From Notospermus geniculatus (Eukaryota > Nemertea > Pilidiophora > Heteronemertea > Lineidae), in NCBI GenBank assembly GCA_002633025.1, contig NMRB01000082.1, forward strand, positions 503,080 through 567,079: a DNA stretch of 64,000 bases, written 5' to 3'. The stretch's first letter is position 1. Every line of letters begins with the position of its first letter. The translations under genes and the position numbers were made by a program. The notes under the pieces were generated by a model. It saw nothing but the letters and a program-made list of their open reading frames with translations. It ran no database searches and was not told the DNA's origin. Of the stretch, positions 24,861 to 37,600 are shown in pieces.

Positions 24861-27800
24861 CCATGAAAATATGCAAAGTAGGGGCAGAGGTCAGTCTACG
24901 TCATGGGTTATTTTTACCACATACCAAGCACCATTGAAATACAATCATCAAACGCGCTCGAAATACATGTATTTATTGGCGCATTTAGTTTATTGCCATT
25001 TTAGGAGAGTAATCGAAATGGTTAATGCATTTCATATGTTGCTGAATCGAAACACGGCCCGATTTCTCGTGGAAAATCGATCATCCGTGACAAGCAGTTA
25101 TTGGTTTGGTTTCTTTCTTATGAGTGAGTGATATTACCCCGGTAGGATTTCATAATGCTTGTAAGCGCTGCTGGGAGATAGAAATCCAGAGAATCATGAT
25201 CCATACATTATTGACATGTCTCACGAGTTCGATTTCACTCATTTCATAAGGAGTTGTTTCCGATATTTTGCTAGGTCATATCAGCCGCTGCCGGTTGTGT
25301 TTTTTGCCATTTTGTTAGATCATACAGATTCTGTTTTTGCCAGTTTAGTCGTCTGTTATTGAGGTAAGGATTGAGCTGATGTGGCGAAGAAAAAGGATGT
25401 AGCGGCCGCACAAGTCGGAAAGTCGAAAACACTTAATAGTAGCGACTTTAAGTAAGAAAGATTTGTTTTTCAAAAGTGGTCGCAAGATGGCCAGGATGGA
25501 TAAAAAGTCATCTCAGTAATTTTGCGACAGAGAACTTTTTCGTCGCTGAAACGCAACATTTGTGTTACCGTTAGCGGGACCGTCTCTAAAACTCTCTTTC
25601 CGCCCGTTCGAATGTATTTCAATACTGCGCTGCTGATGTCAATAAAGTTAGCTTTAATCGTATGTGATCTGCGTTAATGCATTTGAGCGAGTTCCCACAT
25701 GTGTCAGGATGTCCTTGGTTTTCTGTTAGATGGACCACGAAGGGAGCTGAGGAATTGGTGCGAGTCCATTAAAACGATATCTGCCATCAAAGTAGACAGA
25801 TGGATTAGCCTTCAGGGGAAAATGCAATTGGTTGAATGGATTATCGCGTGAGAGTAATCGTCGCAACTGAATAAAGAACTCGCTTTAAATTTGCTGTAAC
25901 AGGGAAGTTTAGATCCACCGCAAAAACGAGGACGAATGAGAAACGAGGTGGTACTTACTCCCTCCTTGAAAAGCCACTACGCCATTATCTTGCGCATCAC
26001 GGCGTGGAAGAAATCACCGTTACTGATAAGAAGCATAAGCGATGAAAGCCGTTATCATACAACAATAGCTGTGGCAGATAAGTGCCCATATACTCGTGTT
26101 CATACCCTATAGGTCCAACCGAACCATTTCCCATGAGAACGCGCATCCTCTGCTGCTATTCTACCACATAATCTGACTCCTCCAGATGAATCCGGTATCG
26201 AAAGCAAATTAGCATCTAAATAGCCTCCAAGTCTGATAAACGTGCTAGAATTATACGGCTTTCAATTCCAGCTTTACACATGTCAGTTTATAGGTTGTGA
26301 AATCAGCGTTAGTCGGCAGGAGAGACGTGTGTTGCGGTGCAACTCTGGAATTACTGCAACTGTGGAAGTGCTGTTGCAACTCTGGAATTGCAACTGTGGA
26401 AGTGACTAGTTATACAAGTCTCTAAAAGATGTCACACGTGTAGCGTCATGTCCTAACGGCGCTGCTCCTCGTGAGAGGATTCTCACAGGAGTTGGCTCTC
26501 TTTGGGCAACTCAACCACAGAAACCTATGGCCAGCTGTTTTTGTCGTTGGCGCGGGTCATAGCGTATATGTCGTGCGGAAACCAGCAATCATGGCGAATT
26601 GCTCATTGACGGCCAACTCACACGAGAAATTCCCACCTAATGAATGCCTTTAAAGGATTTTCTCAAAGGCACCATCGCTGTCGTTATGTAAAATCCAATA
26701 ACCTGCCTCCGACAAAAATGAATTTTCACGGTGTTGTGCCATTTACTGAAATCTCAGAAAATTACGACCTTCGAAGTCTCCTGGCAACCGGGGAAGCTTT
26801 TTCTTGTTTGTCGCAAAATGATGAAAAAATGTGACTAATCGACTCGAATGTGCTTTTCATGGCCTTCGGGAACTGAATTGAAAAAGTATTGACGGCAGTT
26901 TCTGCATTCGATCGCCAGGCGTTTGAATATCCATGTTTTGGAATATTAGAGAGTTTTCGCAAAACAACAGCAAAAACACCAACACGAACGTCAATCCCGC
27001 TGGCTCGATGCCAAGAAGAGGTTGTTTGGTTGTGCAGATGTACTCGGAGATGTACCAGGTCCTGTATAGGCTATGTCATAATGGGGAGTGTTTTATTGAA
27101 GGATGTACATTGATCCCCATCTTGCTAATAACTAATTGATCGCGTATTAACATCAAAGTAACGAACATGTAGCTGTGTCACGTACGGCGTCTTATTAGTT
27201 GATGGAACATGGAGCCATGGATCATTAACAACATATGTTGTATACATACTGTGAAAGGATGACTGGAGATGTCTGCCTGACGGTAGAGCTGGCATGAGGC
27301 TCGTCTATCGCAGGCCTGGGTGGCCCCGACACCCCTTGGGGCATGTAGTCTACAAGAAGACGTGGACCAACACATAGCGCCTACACGAGACTTTTAAAGA
27401 AATTTTCTGTTCTTCCAGTGCTGGTCTGGTTTGCTCAAAAAGCCCCTGTCGGTATCGTTGGTGTGCTGTTGGCCTGTTGTAGGCGCTTTCGCACCAAAAC
27501 TGGATTCCGGTGCGTTTTGCGGTACGGTTCCCGCAAGTCAATGAACGTCCACCGGGGCTCTCCATTGAAACCTTTTACCAACGCGCCTTTTAAATTGCAG
27601 AAATGTTTACCACCCGGCATGCCCGGCTATGTCACTAGTCATCCCACGCTTGTATATGATGTACATGTACAGTACATTATATCGCCGCGCCGGCTTCAAG
27701 TCCTACACAGAGGCAAAGTGGTCTACTCAATATTACAAGTAGGACTGAATTACATTTGGCACAATCATAAACGGCATGTATGAACTGAATGTACTTATCT

Positions 27801-27930
27801 ACAGGAGAAAATATGTTTGAAACGTGTAACTGAAATTATTGGTATGGGCAGCGATTCAATGAACGAAGTACGAAGTAGAAGTAGAAATAGAGGAAGGCTA
27901 TGCAAGGAAGAAGATTTCGGGCCAAGTCTT
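24861..27930. other. No gene recognised
   Basis: Short unsupported open frames only. GAGAGTTTTCGCAAAAC near 26949 resembles one arm of the foldback element at 45365-45494. Confidence 0.4.
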
Positions 27931-28147
27931 AAGCCCAGTTCACACTGCCACGATTCCGACCACGAAGCCTCTACGAAATGCTTTCGTGGTGTTCCTATAG
28001 GCTTCGTGATGCCTTCCTACAGACTTCTTGTTTTTCGTGATAATCCGCACCCATTGTAACACTAAGGCCACGATCCCTCTACGAAAATATTTCAGAGGAT
28101 TCGTAGAGGCATCGTGGTCGGAATCGTGGCAGTGTGAACTGGGCTTT
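27931..28147. mobile_element. Foldback MITE, AAGCCCAGTTCACACTGCC ends
   Basis: The left arm AAGCCCAGTTCACACTGCCA continues through CGATTCCGACCACGA and pairs with the right end, where CACGGTC-type sequence leads to AGTGTGAACTGGGCTT. It is about 215 bp, non-coding. Confidence 0.8.
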
Positions 28148-28839
28148 AAGGTGAAGGGATACCTATAAGCACAAAAAATGCACGCACAAAATTAAAAATC
28201 GATAGGGCCTATCTTCTTTATAACCTAAAGTTATCTACATGTATTAAACCAAGTTTATTATTAAAGTATAAACCCTGCTCCGTACACTCTGATATAAAAT
28301 TGTGAATTTTGGTTGACAGTAATGCTGTTAATTAACCTTTAATTAGACCCTAAAATTTCATGGGGCTAAATTCTGAATCTTGGCTACCGACGTTGCTGTT
28401 TCGCCCGATTACATAAAGACAAGCGGTCTTCAGGTGCCTATAGAAAGTTTTCTCAAAAAAATTTATTTCAGTTACCCATTATAAACTATAAGGTCTAAAA
28501 ATGCCCCGATTCACATTATTTTGAATAGGTCAAGATTTCACTCGGATATCACCAAAATCTCTCTATAGGCACCTGGATGACTACTAAAAACGGTTACTTT
28601 ATAAACAAAACAAAACCGAAAAGCACAGAAAAAGCGGGAATTCCACCCGAGTCGATCAATAAGCTATTGTTATGGGAGGATGAGCTGTCCCAGAAAATTG
28701 AGAAAAGTCAGACCTTAATCAAGGTGTGACTGAAGTCGGACCCGTGCGTACGGCCCTAAGGCTTATACACGGCACAGATGATGTCGAAAGGGTCGAAATC
28801 AGTCATTTCAATAGTTAGACAGTCGGCTTACTTGGCAGC

Positions 28840-29020
28840 AACAGGCCACTACTTTGTCAATCTGAACCACAGGGCGAACGCTGCATGTAATTTGTTCCCT
28901 AATAAATGCAAAAAGCTGCAATGTAACAAAATAAACAATGAATCTACTAGAGATTATACCAACCTCGATTTTCCGGTAAAATGACTTTAAACATCAGTCA
29001 GTCAGTTTAGTTCCTGAAGA
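28840..29020. repeat. Repeat family D, copy 1
   Basis: ACTACTTTGTCAAT, GGGCGAACGCTGC, AATGCAAAAAGCTGCAATG and CCGGTAAAATGACTTTAAAC occur in the same order at 63301-63995, where other elements interrupt them. Nature unknown, possibly a retroelement 3' end. Confidence 0.6.
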
Positions 29021-31139
29021 TGATACTTGTTATAAAAAGTGTTATGGTCTCGACGACCTCGCCACACTGGTACTCATCGCCGCTTACTGCCAACGCATGC
29101 GCAGTTTCTCCCTCACCGTGATACGTTCGTGGCGGAGATACATCCCGTTGCTGATGGACGACGACCAATTTCCCCTCGCATAATCCTACCACTAACAATG
29201 TTGTCAATTCCAGAGATTGTTCCTTCGCGATTCAGTCAGCGGCATACATTCTCAATAACTGCTGCTGGCTTTCACAAATTGGCGGGGATCGGCTACCAGA
29301 GCGCCAAGTGTTTAGGACAAGAACTAAACAAATAATATCTGTCTCCGGTTTAGTGCAGAATACGTAGGTAGCAACGCAAAAATCTTCGTTCCTCGTCTGC
29401 GGAGGCTGGGTTCAGAAAGGACTAGTATAGAAACGGTTCAATGATATCCATATAAAAATCGTGGTCCTACATGCAACCCTAAAAAAGAAAGACAAAAGAA
29501 AAGCTTTTTTTCACCGATGAAGAAGTTTATTAGCTCTCAACTCTTGGTATACATGTAGTTGATACAGAACGTGACTTTCGGGCGAATAAAATGATAAAAC
29601 AAAAATAAAACGATCAAACAAAAATAAAACCATGAAACAAAAACAAAACTGATGGGATATAAGCAAAATAAGAAAACACCGTCAATTAAGTCCATACCTT
29701 CGTGACACCCTAATGATGGTTTTCATGGCAAAATTTCACACCGTAGTTTCATGTGAATAAAATGATAAAACAAAATATATGACGTAACTTCATATATGAA
29801 GTTAGTTGTTTAAGGCACAGACGATAGAGGTCGATATTAAAGGAATCTGCAAACTAAGGTCATTTGGAGGAGCTGTGAGCTGTTTGTACATCTCCTTTTC
29901 GACGTTTTATCCCACTTGGACGGGACGTGCATTGCTCTGCTCTCAGACTGTCCTTTGAAGTTGGTACAATAGCTCGCAGCGCCGCCCTGCCGGGATAAAT
30001 GTCAAACGGGTTCTCCATTCAGATCATTCACTGCCGCCATAGCTCGATACAGAAATATATATACTAGTATATGTTTTTTTCGTAATCAAATTATACATAG
30101 CAATATAATCGATTACAGTCAATGTAGGTGCAATAACAGAAACAGTGCCGGTTGTGCAAAAGGTGCAAAAGAAATGACGTAAGAAGATTGATTTATGTCA
30201 ATCGGAATCCATAAGCGGGATTGGCCAGGTCGGAGGTCAGCTGATCATGTTGGTGTCCGAAAATCTGCACGCCATTGGTTGACTTTGCCCAATAGGCCTA
30301 TTCTAATCCTCCGTAGTTTTATTGCGTGAGTTGAACCTGCATAATAAGTTGCTGAGGGTGGCGTCTCAAATGTGATAAGTATAATATGAAATGGAAGAAA
30401 TTATCGTGATCTGCAGGTAGGCCTATTATCAGCCGTTACAATTTTGGACTTCTTTTCCTTACTGCATCAAAGATTTTGAAAATTATGCCGGTATAAGATC
30501 AAAAAGTAGCCTAGTATTTGTACAGAATTTAATGGCAATGTACATGTATGGCAATCTTTCATAAAGTAGGCCTACATAAAGATATATTGTAAAGGTTTTT
30601 CAACTTGTTTCGTCTATATCATGTGGAAATGTTCGTGCGGGTGGAAATTTTCAAGACATACACAATAAAATTGGGAACGCGTTGCACATTTTAGCGTCCA
30701 TCCTCTTTCTTCATTGTGTCGCTGTCATTCTTCCCTCGAGCACTTGATGTGATGTGTCACTTGTGTAGGCCATGTTACAACCAGTTGTAACAGGCCATCA
30801 TGGTACGGCGATATTACGTAAAGTTAGCAATGGGGAAACGGCTTCTGCTCTACTATAGATCGAAAAAATACTCTGAAAAGAAGGTAAGATGGATATCATT
30901 TTCTCAGCGACCGTTGCTAGTCCATAGACAGTAGCGTAAAAATGCTCCGTGCAGACAGCCCAGTCCCTTCAGAAACCACTCAGGGGAACAAGAAGTGCTC
31001 TCATTTAGTAAACCTTTTGATTCTTTCCGACTCTTCCCTCAGTCAACAAAGGGATAACTCTACCTACGATCGAGCATACGGCCTCTTGGACACGAGTCTG
31101 ACGTTTAGCCACTGCTCACATCCTCACATTGCTCTATAC
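29021..31139. other. No gene recognised; 3' flank of the large secreted-protein gene
   Basis: 29583-29650 is an AATAAAAC/AACAAAAAT simple repeat. No further exon of the upstream gene is needed, since an in-frame stop occurs at 31140. A minus-strand AATAAA (TTTATT on plus) near 30316 could serve for polyadenylation, which is weak evidence. Confidence 0.4.
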
Positions 31140-31657
31140 TCACCAGGGGATTCTTCGGCGTAGTTTCTTGCAGCACAGGTGATGGTGGCCGGCATTACAT
31201 CCACTCGAGGTGCATTCATAACAAGGTGCGTGTCGGCCAAACTTCCTCCAGAACACCTTGCAATAGTTAGGCCTGCGGCATTCCCTTCTTACGAAGTTAC
31301 CACCATAGCGGGGAATGACGAAAATCTGAAATCATCATTTGGACATTACAAATAAGAACGTTGTAAAATGTAATGTATACATCATGACCCCAAGTCGTTC
31401 TGATGTGATCTCCAGTCGACGCTAAGACGTTGGGCGGCGCTGCAGTCGAAAAGATGATATGAAGTCGTAGCTGATATGTAGACCTTACAATATCAAGAGT
31501 CGGTAATTTTTGATGTGCTGCGAATTGGGTGAGAAGGGACTAGAATGGAAAACCCATTTTCAACTTACGTAACAACTGGTGTAACATCTCGGGCAAGACA
31601 CAAGGCGACCATTTCTCCAGGGACAACACGGACCGACATAATCGTAGCATTTCAAGC
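31140..31657 (-). CDS. Two cysteine-rich terminal exons
   Basis: Exon 31569-31657 (29 codons, phase 1 to 0) encodes a stretch with CYDYVGPCCPW and SCPRCYTSCY. The last exon, 31140-31325, gives RRECRRPNYCKVFW, CYECTSSGCNAGHHHLCC and a basic end KKLRRRIPW before TGA. Together they hold about 13 cysteines in 90 residues. I do not recognise the fold. A GTGAGT donor overlaps the stop codon (CCCTG|GTGAGT); splicing to the acceptor TTCTTTTCAG near 30873 would also make TGA at once, so the protein ends here either way. Confidence 0.75.
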
Positions 31658-34600
31658 CTGGAAAAGTGAACCAAGGAGTACACATCACCATCCGATACGG
31701 TGGAGGGGAGGGTACGGACAAGGATTACAGGCTACATGAAAAATCCCCACTTTTGGCAATGTCACTGCGAGTCTACACGTAAACAGACTTTTACATATCA
31801 ATAGTTTCACCGAGTGTAAGCAATACACAAGGTATTATTAACCATACATCCAGGTAAGTGTACTTCTGTAATAGGAAGTCTTTACTTACGTGGACGCCTT
31901 CTGCAATGGAATCCATTTCCCATGTAGCCTCTCCTACAAACACAGGTATATCTTCCCCTGACAACTTGACAGTATGCATACTTATGACAGCCTCGGTAGT
32001 GCACTCTCCTCAGTCGTCCAGGGGCTACACACAGGTACCTAGCTTTGCAACCGCAAGTCACGACTGACTGACCAACCTGCAATGAATAAAGTCGTTAAGC
32101 ATGTGGAGAGGGTAAGAATAAGCAAAGTGTCAAGTCGGAAACCATCGTTCCTAAACCGTTTCACAAAACTCAATGTCGCAGCTCATTTTATGCAACACTT
32201 GAGGCATTCAAAACAGTTCACAGGATTCATCCAAGACTAATCGAACCGAAGGTATGCGACACTCATCCAACATTCTCCCATTGCGGCATCAAGCAACCAG
32301 CGGATGGTCATGATCAATTACTTACATCAATATGCTGTCCATCTCCGAGTTCACACCCACACTTCCTAGGGTGAACGCATCTATTTCCGAGCCGGAAGTA
32401 GCCTCTTCTACACTGACAGGCATCGAAGACTCTTGGACCCTTCCAGCAATCACGAGGGGGTCTCTTAACGCAACAGGACGGTTCACAGCGAGGGTACATC
32501 CACCGTTTAAAGACAGCATTGCGCTCACATCTTATAGCTGGAATGGAAAACGGCCAGTGAAAGAGCAACGCGAAGCGTGGCATATGCCACGTGTTTGTTC
32601 CGGAAAGGAAAATGAAGATGGTGGCTGCAGCAGCCATTTTGGACGACTGGTGGTGCACCCATTCGAAAGGAAGTTTCTCTCGTCATAAACAACCGCCAGC
32701 CTGAAACGTTCGGAAACGAAAATCCAGCAAGGTAGTGACTGTGGCGGCAATATTTGATGTGCAGGGCACCGCGCCTCGAAATCTAAAGCAAGTATTGAAC
32801 TTGAGACTTGATGACTAATACTTACGGCAGAACCGCAAAGTTCTCCAGGAAGTTGGATGAAATCCCCGTAAAATACAGGCCTCGGCAAATGCCCCTAAAT
32901 TGCTACAAACAACTCTAGGCACGTCGATCCTCCAGGTCCGCTTTTTAGCGTAGTAGCATACATCAAATACGCAATTCAGCAGGTGTGTCTGCCAACTGAC
33001 CAGGCCACTGGCGATGCAAGCCTTGAACGGTCCAAATTTCCATTTGATGAAACCACAGTGTTTATTGTCATATGCCTTCCTTTTCCAACTTCCCACACAC
33101 GATCCGTCGACGGGCGTCGTCTTGCAATGCCTACAACAAAGTTCATAAAGTGCTAAGTCACATCATAAAGACATGAATTAGTCCATGAGTTCGCTTAAGA
33201 ATGTTTGTTTTGAGGTTGGCTACATGACGTCGAGAAATTTTTTGAAATGCCTAAAAACAGAGTTCATTATCAGTGCTAGGTCACATGAATTAGCTTGAGC
33301 AGACTCATGAGCTCGCTTATGAATTTTTGGTTTGAGGTATAGGCTACATTGTATACATCGACAAATGTATTGAAATACATTATTCAGCACATAAAGTCAT
33401 AGCTGCTTCCTCTTCGAAACTAAAATAATGTCGTCATCAAACTTTACCCAACCTCAACGCTAATCTTTTATCAAGAATGGTATAACTGAACACGGATGCT
33501 TACTGGTGCTTTTGGATACCCGAGTCGTCGTCCACAGCCCAGCTCGAAGCGAATGTCAATGGACTTGCCTGTCTAGTTTTTCCCTTCGGAATCAGATCAT
33601 CTCTCCTGTCTCCATTGCAGTTGCCACAAATGCCTTCAACTTTGGTTCCCAGGCTGGCGTCGATGCAAGTGACCAGACACCAATGGGTATAGGTTACAAC
33701 CAAACCACACTGAGAAACAACCACCTTAAAGTAACCGCTGCGGTAGTATATCTTGATTCGTGTACCACTTGCTGTCCTGATAGTCATAGGGAATCCGCTC
33801 CTTGTGTACTCGACCTTGTCAATCTAGAATTCAAATATATGACACGACTGTGTATCATGGAATGCTCTCCAGAGATAACTACACACCATACATACCATAC
33901 ATCGAAATGGAATGACGTCCCCGAATGCAAAACTTGACTATCACAAGCAAGTCACACGTACTTGCATTGCAGGAACATATCCCTAATCCATGCGCACATG
34001 TCGGGACTACACCACAAATAAACAACTTGTAGTACTTGTCTTTGGTAGACAGTTGACATAACGAAAGACACCGAGGTTTCATCCCAGAGAAATTTAGTAG
34101 CCTTTTGTTGTGACGCACGAAGATCTACAGCAATTGCCAGGTTTACGATCAGAGACAAAGTCAAATCGATCGGCTGTCAGTGTCATGGCCGACGTTTTCT
34201 TTGAGTGACAGCCAGGACTGTCATTATTGGGAATGATGATGTGAAACTACATGTACAGCACAGAAACTGAACTTAACCGTCTACTTACGAAAACTTTTCG
34301 GGACAGATGAACGTATCTGATAGTTCTCTCCTCAACTTTCACATCCACCATCCCGATGTAGCTCACTCTGTGGTTACGGCCGAGAACGACATTCTTTTCC
34401 TCCACGCTGAAGTAACACTTCTTCATCTTGTACCTGTCCTTCAACTTGGTGAATACGTACTTACATTTTCCCATAAAGTGGATCATGCGTTTATCGAACA
34501 GAAGATAATGGGGATCACCGGAACCTCTGCAGCAACACTGTCCTGTTGATGGAAGATGAAGTGATAGAAAGCAGACGTTTGAATGTACCGGTATCTGATG

Positions 34601-37600
34601 CATGACTACAAAAACCAATCACCTTATGTCCTAAAGGTGCGGCTCCCACATGACAGTTTTCTGTCGAAAGCTTGCTGTCAGATAGTAACTGTCCAATGAC
34701 TATCCCGTAGAAGTTGTTCAGCTGGTGACCGTTTGACTAAAAATTTTGCTGTCATACAGTCATTAGCTGAAAACTTCGGCGGGATAATCATTGAACAGTT
34801 ACTAAAATCTGACAGCAAATTTTCGACAGAAAAAAAAGCCAATACATGTACTTACTTCTGACACATCTTCGTAATCTAAAATCGAATATCCACGGCCTGT
34901 GACATCCTGAAACGAGGCAATATGTTTTGTTAAAAATATTTTCTGTGTTTATAATGACACGTGTTTGAACAATCCTTTGTTTTACAAGTACCTGTGTCTC
35001 GGAAAACAGGCTGAGTGAAATCTTAAAACGACAGTTTCTGTAGGCTTACATATATTACAGCCTCAAGACAGTCTGTAAAATCATCAACATTTCTACCATT
35101 AACATGTTGTACCTACTTGGAACGCATTTCCCTCCCTTAAATTTCTGATCAATGCGGCATTCTGAAAATGAATACGAACTTACTCCTGCAATATGTATTT
35201 TATGTGTGCGACGTCATACATGTATTTGGCACAAGTGATGATTGGAAGTATGTTGGTTATAAACCCCTACATTACCCGTACCCCATCTGGGGAGGGGGAG
35301 GGCTGTTGAATGAATTGCTCGCTATAAAGAAGCCCAGCAATGTCGTACAGATATATCCGTGTAGCAAAGCTTTGTTCTGTATCAATAGATAAACTTTACT
35401 TACGAGGAATCCGTGTGCAAACGAAACCATTTCCTCTGAAGCCCCTTTTGCAAACACAGGTATACCTTCCCCTGACAACTCGACAACTTGCATACTTGTG
35501 ACAGCGTCGGTATCGCAATCTCCTCAACACTCCAGGTGCCTTACACCAGTACATTGCTCTGCAACCTGCAATTACTAACCTTTGACCGACCTGAAATTAA
35601 TATAAAGTAGTCAGCTCTTCAACATTAGTCCGTACTTTCACCCTGGTATCATAGCATAGGTGGAGAGATAATTCTCTATACCAAGCATCCCTTAATCGTT
35701 TTTTCCCAAACTCAAGCTCATTTTATGCAACAAATTGATGCGTCTCAAAGTAGTTCACAGGACACAGTAGCGATTCCATCATCTTATACTCACCCTTTGG
35801 TGAAATACGGTATGTAGCCAGAACTTACATTAATATGCTGTCCATCCCTGTAATTCAACATTTAGTCCCTCCTTTCACCCTGGCATCATAAGTGGAGAGA
35901 GAATTCTCTATACCAACCATCCCTAAACCGTTTTCGCTCATTATGCAACATTCTGATGCTCTTAAAGTGATTCACAGGATACAGAAGCGAATCAACATCG
36001 TACATCCACCGGTTTGTCAAATATGTAGCCAGAACTTACATTAATATGCTGTCCATCTGGGAGGTCGCATCCACAGCTCGATCGACGAACACATTTATTT
36101 CCAAGACGGAAGTAGCCGTTTTTACACTGACAGCAATCGTGGACTCTGTGACCCCTCTTGCAAGAACGAGGGATTTTCTGCCGGTAACAGGACGGTTCAC
36201 AAAGAGGGTACATCCACAGTTTATAGACAGCATTTGGCTCGCATTTCTTGGCTGGAATGGAAATCGAGAAGTAAAAAAAAAAAACCACGTGATAGGCTAC
36301 GATGTTGACAGGCAAACCAATTATCACATCGACGATCAAGGAATTGAGGAATGGTAGTTGATAAGAACGTCAATTATAAAATTTACCGATCTACACCGAC
36401 TATCTCTTCTGAATTGCTTACGGGTTCAACTTAAGAAATCGACTGTCTCCAAATAGGCGCTGAATGTCTGCTTTTAAGTCAACACGACTGCGGATTCATC
36501 ACACCGTCTCACTCAGTCTCGTCCAGGAAGCATTTATAATGGTCGACACTGTTGTCGAGGTCAACATCCTTTCGAAGATCCGACCGACCGATCGGGAATG
36601 ATTTCGAAACTTTTTGAAGCAAGGCGGTCAAAATAGTCCTAAATGTTTTCTTTGAATGTGTAACCCACTCACGACAACTGCTATTTTCTTCGTGGGAATA
36701 GAACAGTTTTCAAGTTGAAGACTTCCGTTTAGACTTTATCACTATTTATTACTTACGGCAGAACCTCCGACTTCTCCAGGCAGTTGGGTGGAATCCCCGT
36801 AAAACACAGGCCTCGGCAAATGCCCCTACATTGCTACAAACAACTCTAGGCACATCGACATTCGCAGTCGGCTGTTTGGAGAAGAAGCATACATCAAATA
36901 TACAGTTTCTTCGGTATCTCATCCAATTAACCAGGCCACTGGCGATGCAAGTCTTGAATGGTCCATGCTTCGATCCGATGAAACCACAGTGTTTATTGTC
37001 AACTGCCTTCCTTCTCCAAATTCCCACACACGATCCGTCGACGGGCTTCGCCTTGCAATGCCTACAACAAAGTTCATTTATTAGAGCAACGTAAAGGCCT
37101 CCATACACTGAATGACAAGCATCGAAATTAGTCACTACAATTGTCCGTTCCAAAATACATTTTGTGGAAATGTTCCATAAATGTTAAAATCTTCTGACAC
37201 TTTTATGGAGTACAGGGTGGTCCATAAAAATGTGACACATTTCGTTTGTTTATAATTTCTACAAATCTTAAGATTTTTCAAAATCCTTTCAGCCAGAGGT
37301 GGGTCATGGCTATAAGTTTTTGCCCTGAGAAGCACTTTTGAAAAGACGAACCGGTTTTTGAGTTATTTCAATAATTGATAATAGGCATGTTTCGCAAGTC
37401 CGACGAAACACTACATGTAAGTTCAAAATACGAAATTGAACTTCACTTCAATGACGTAATGCATTTCAGGAGATGGNTCATGCGTTTATCGAATTGACCG
37501 TAATGGGGATCACCCGAACCTCTACAGCAACACTGTCCTGTTGATGGAAGATGAAGTGATAGAAAGCAGGCGTTTGAATGTATCTGATGTATGACTACAA

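Noticed and set aside
27418-27783. 121-codon open frame on plus
   Set aside because: No recognisable family, no splice context, overlapped by opposite-strand frames; probably chance.
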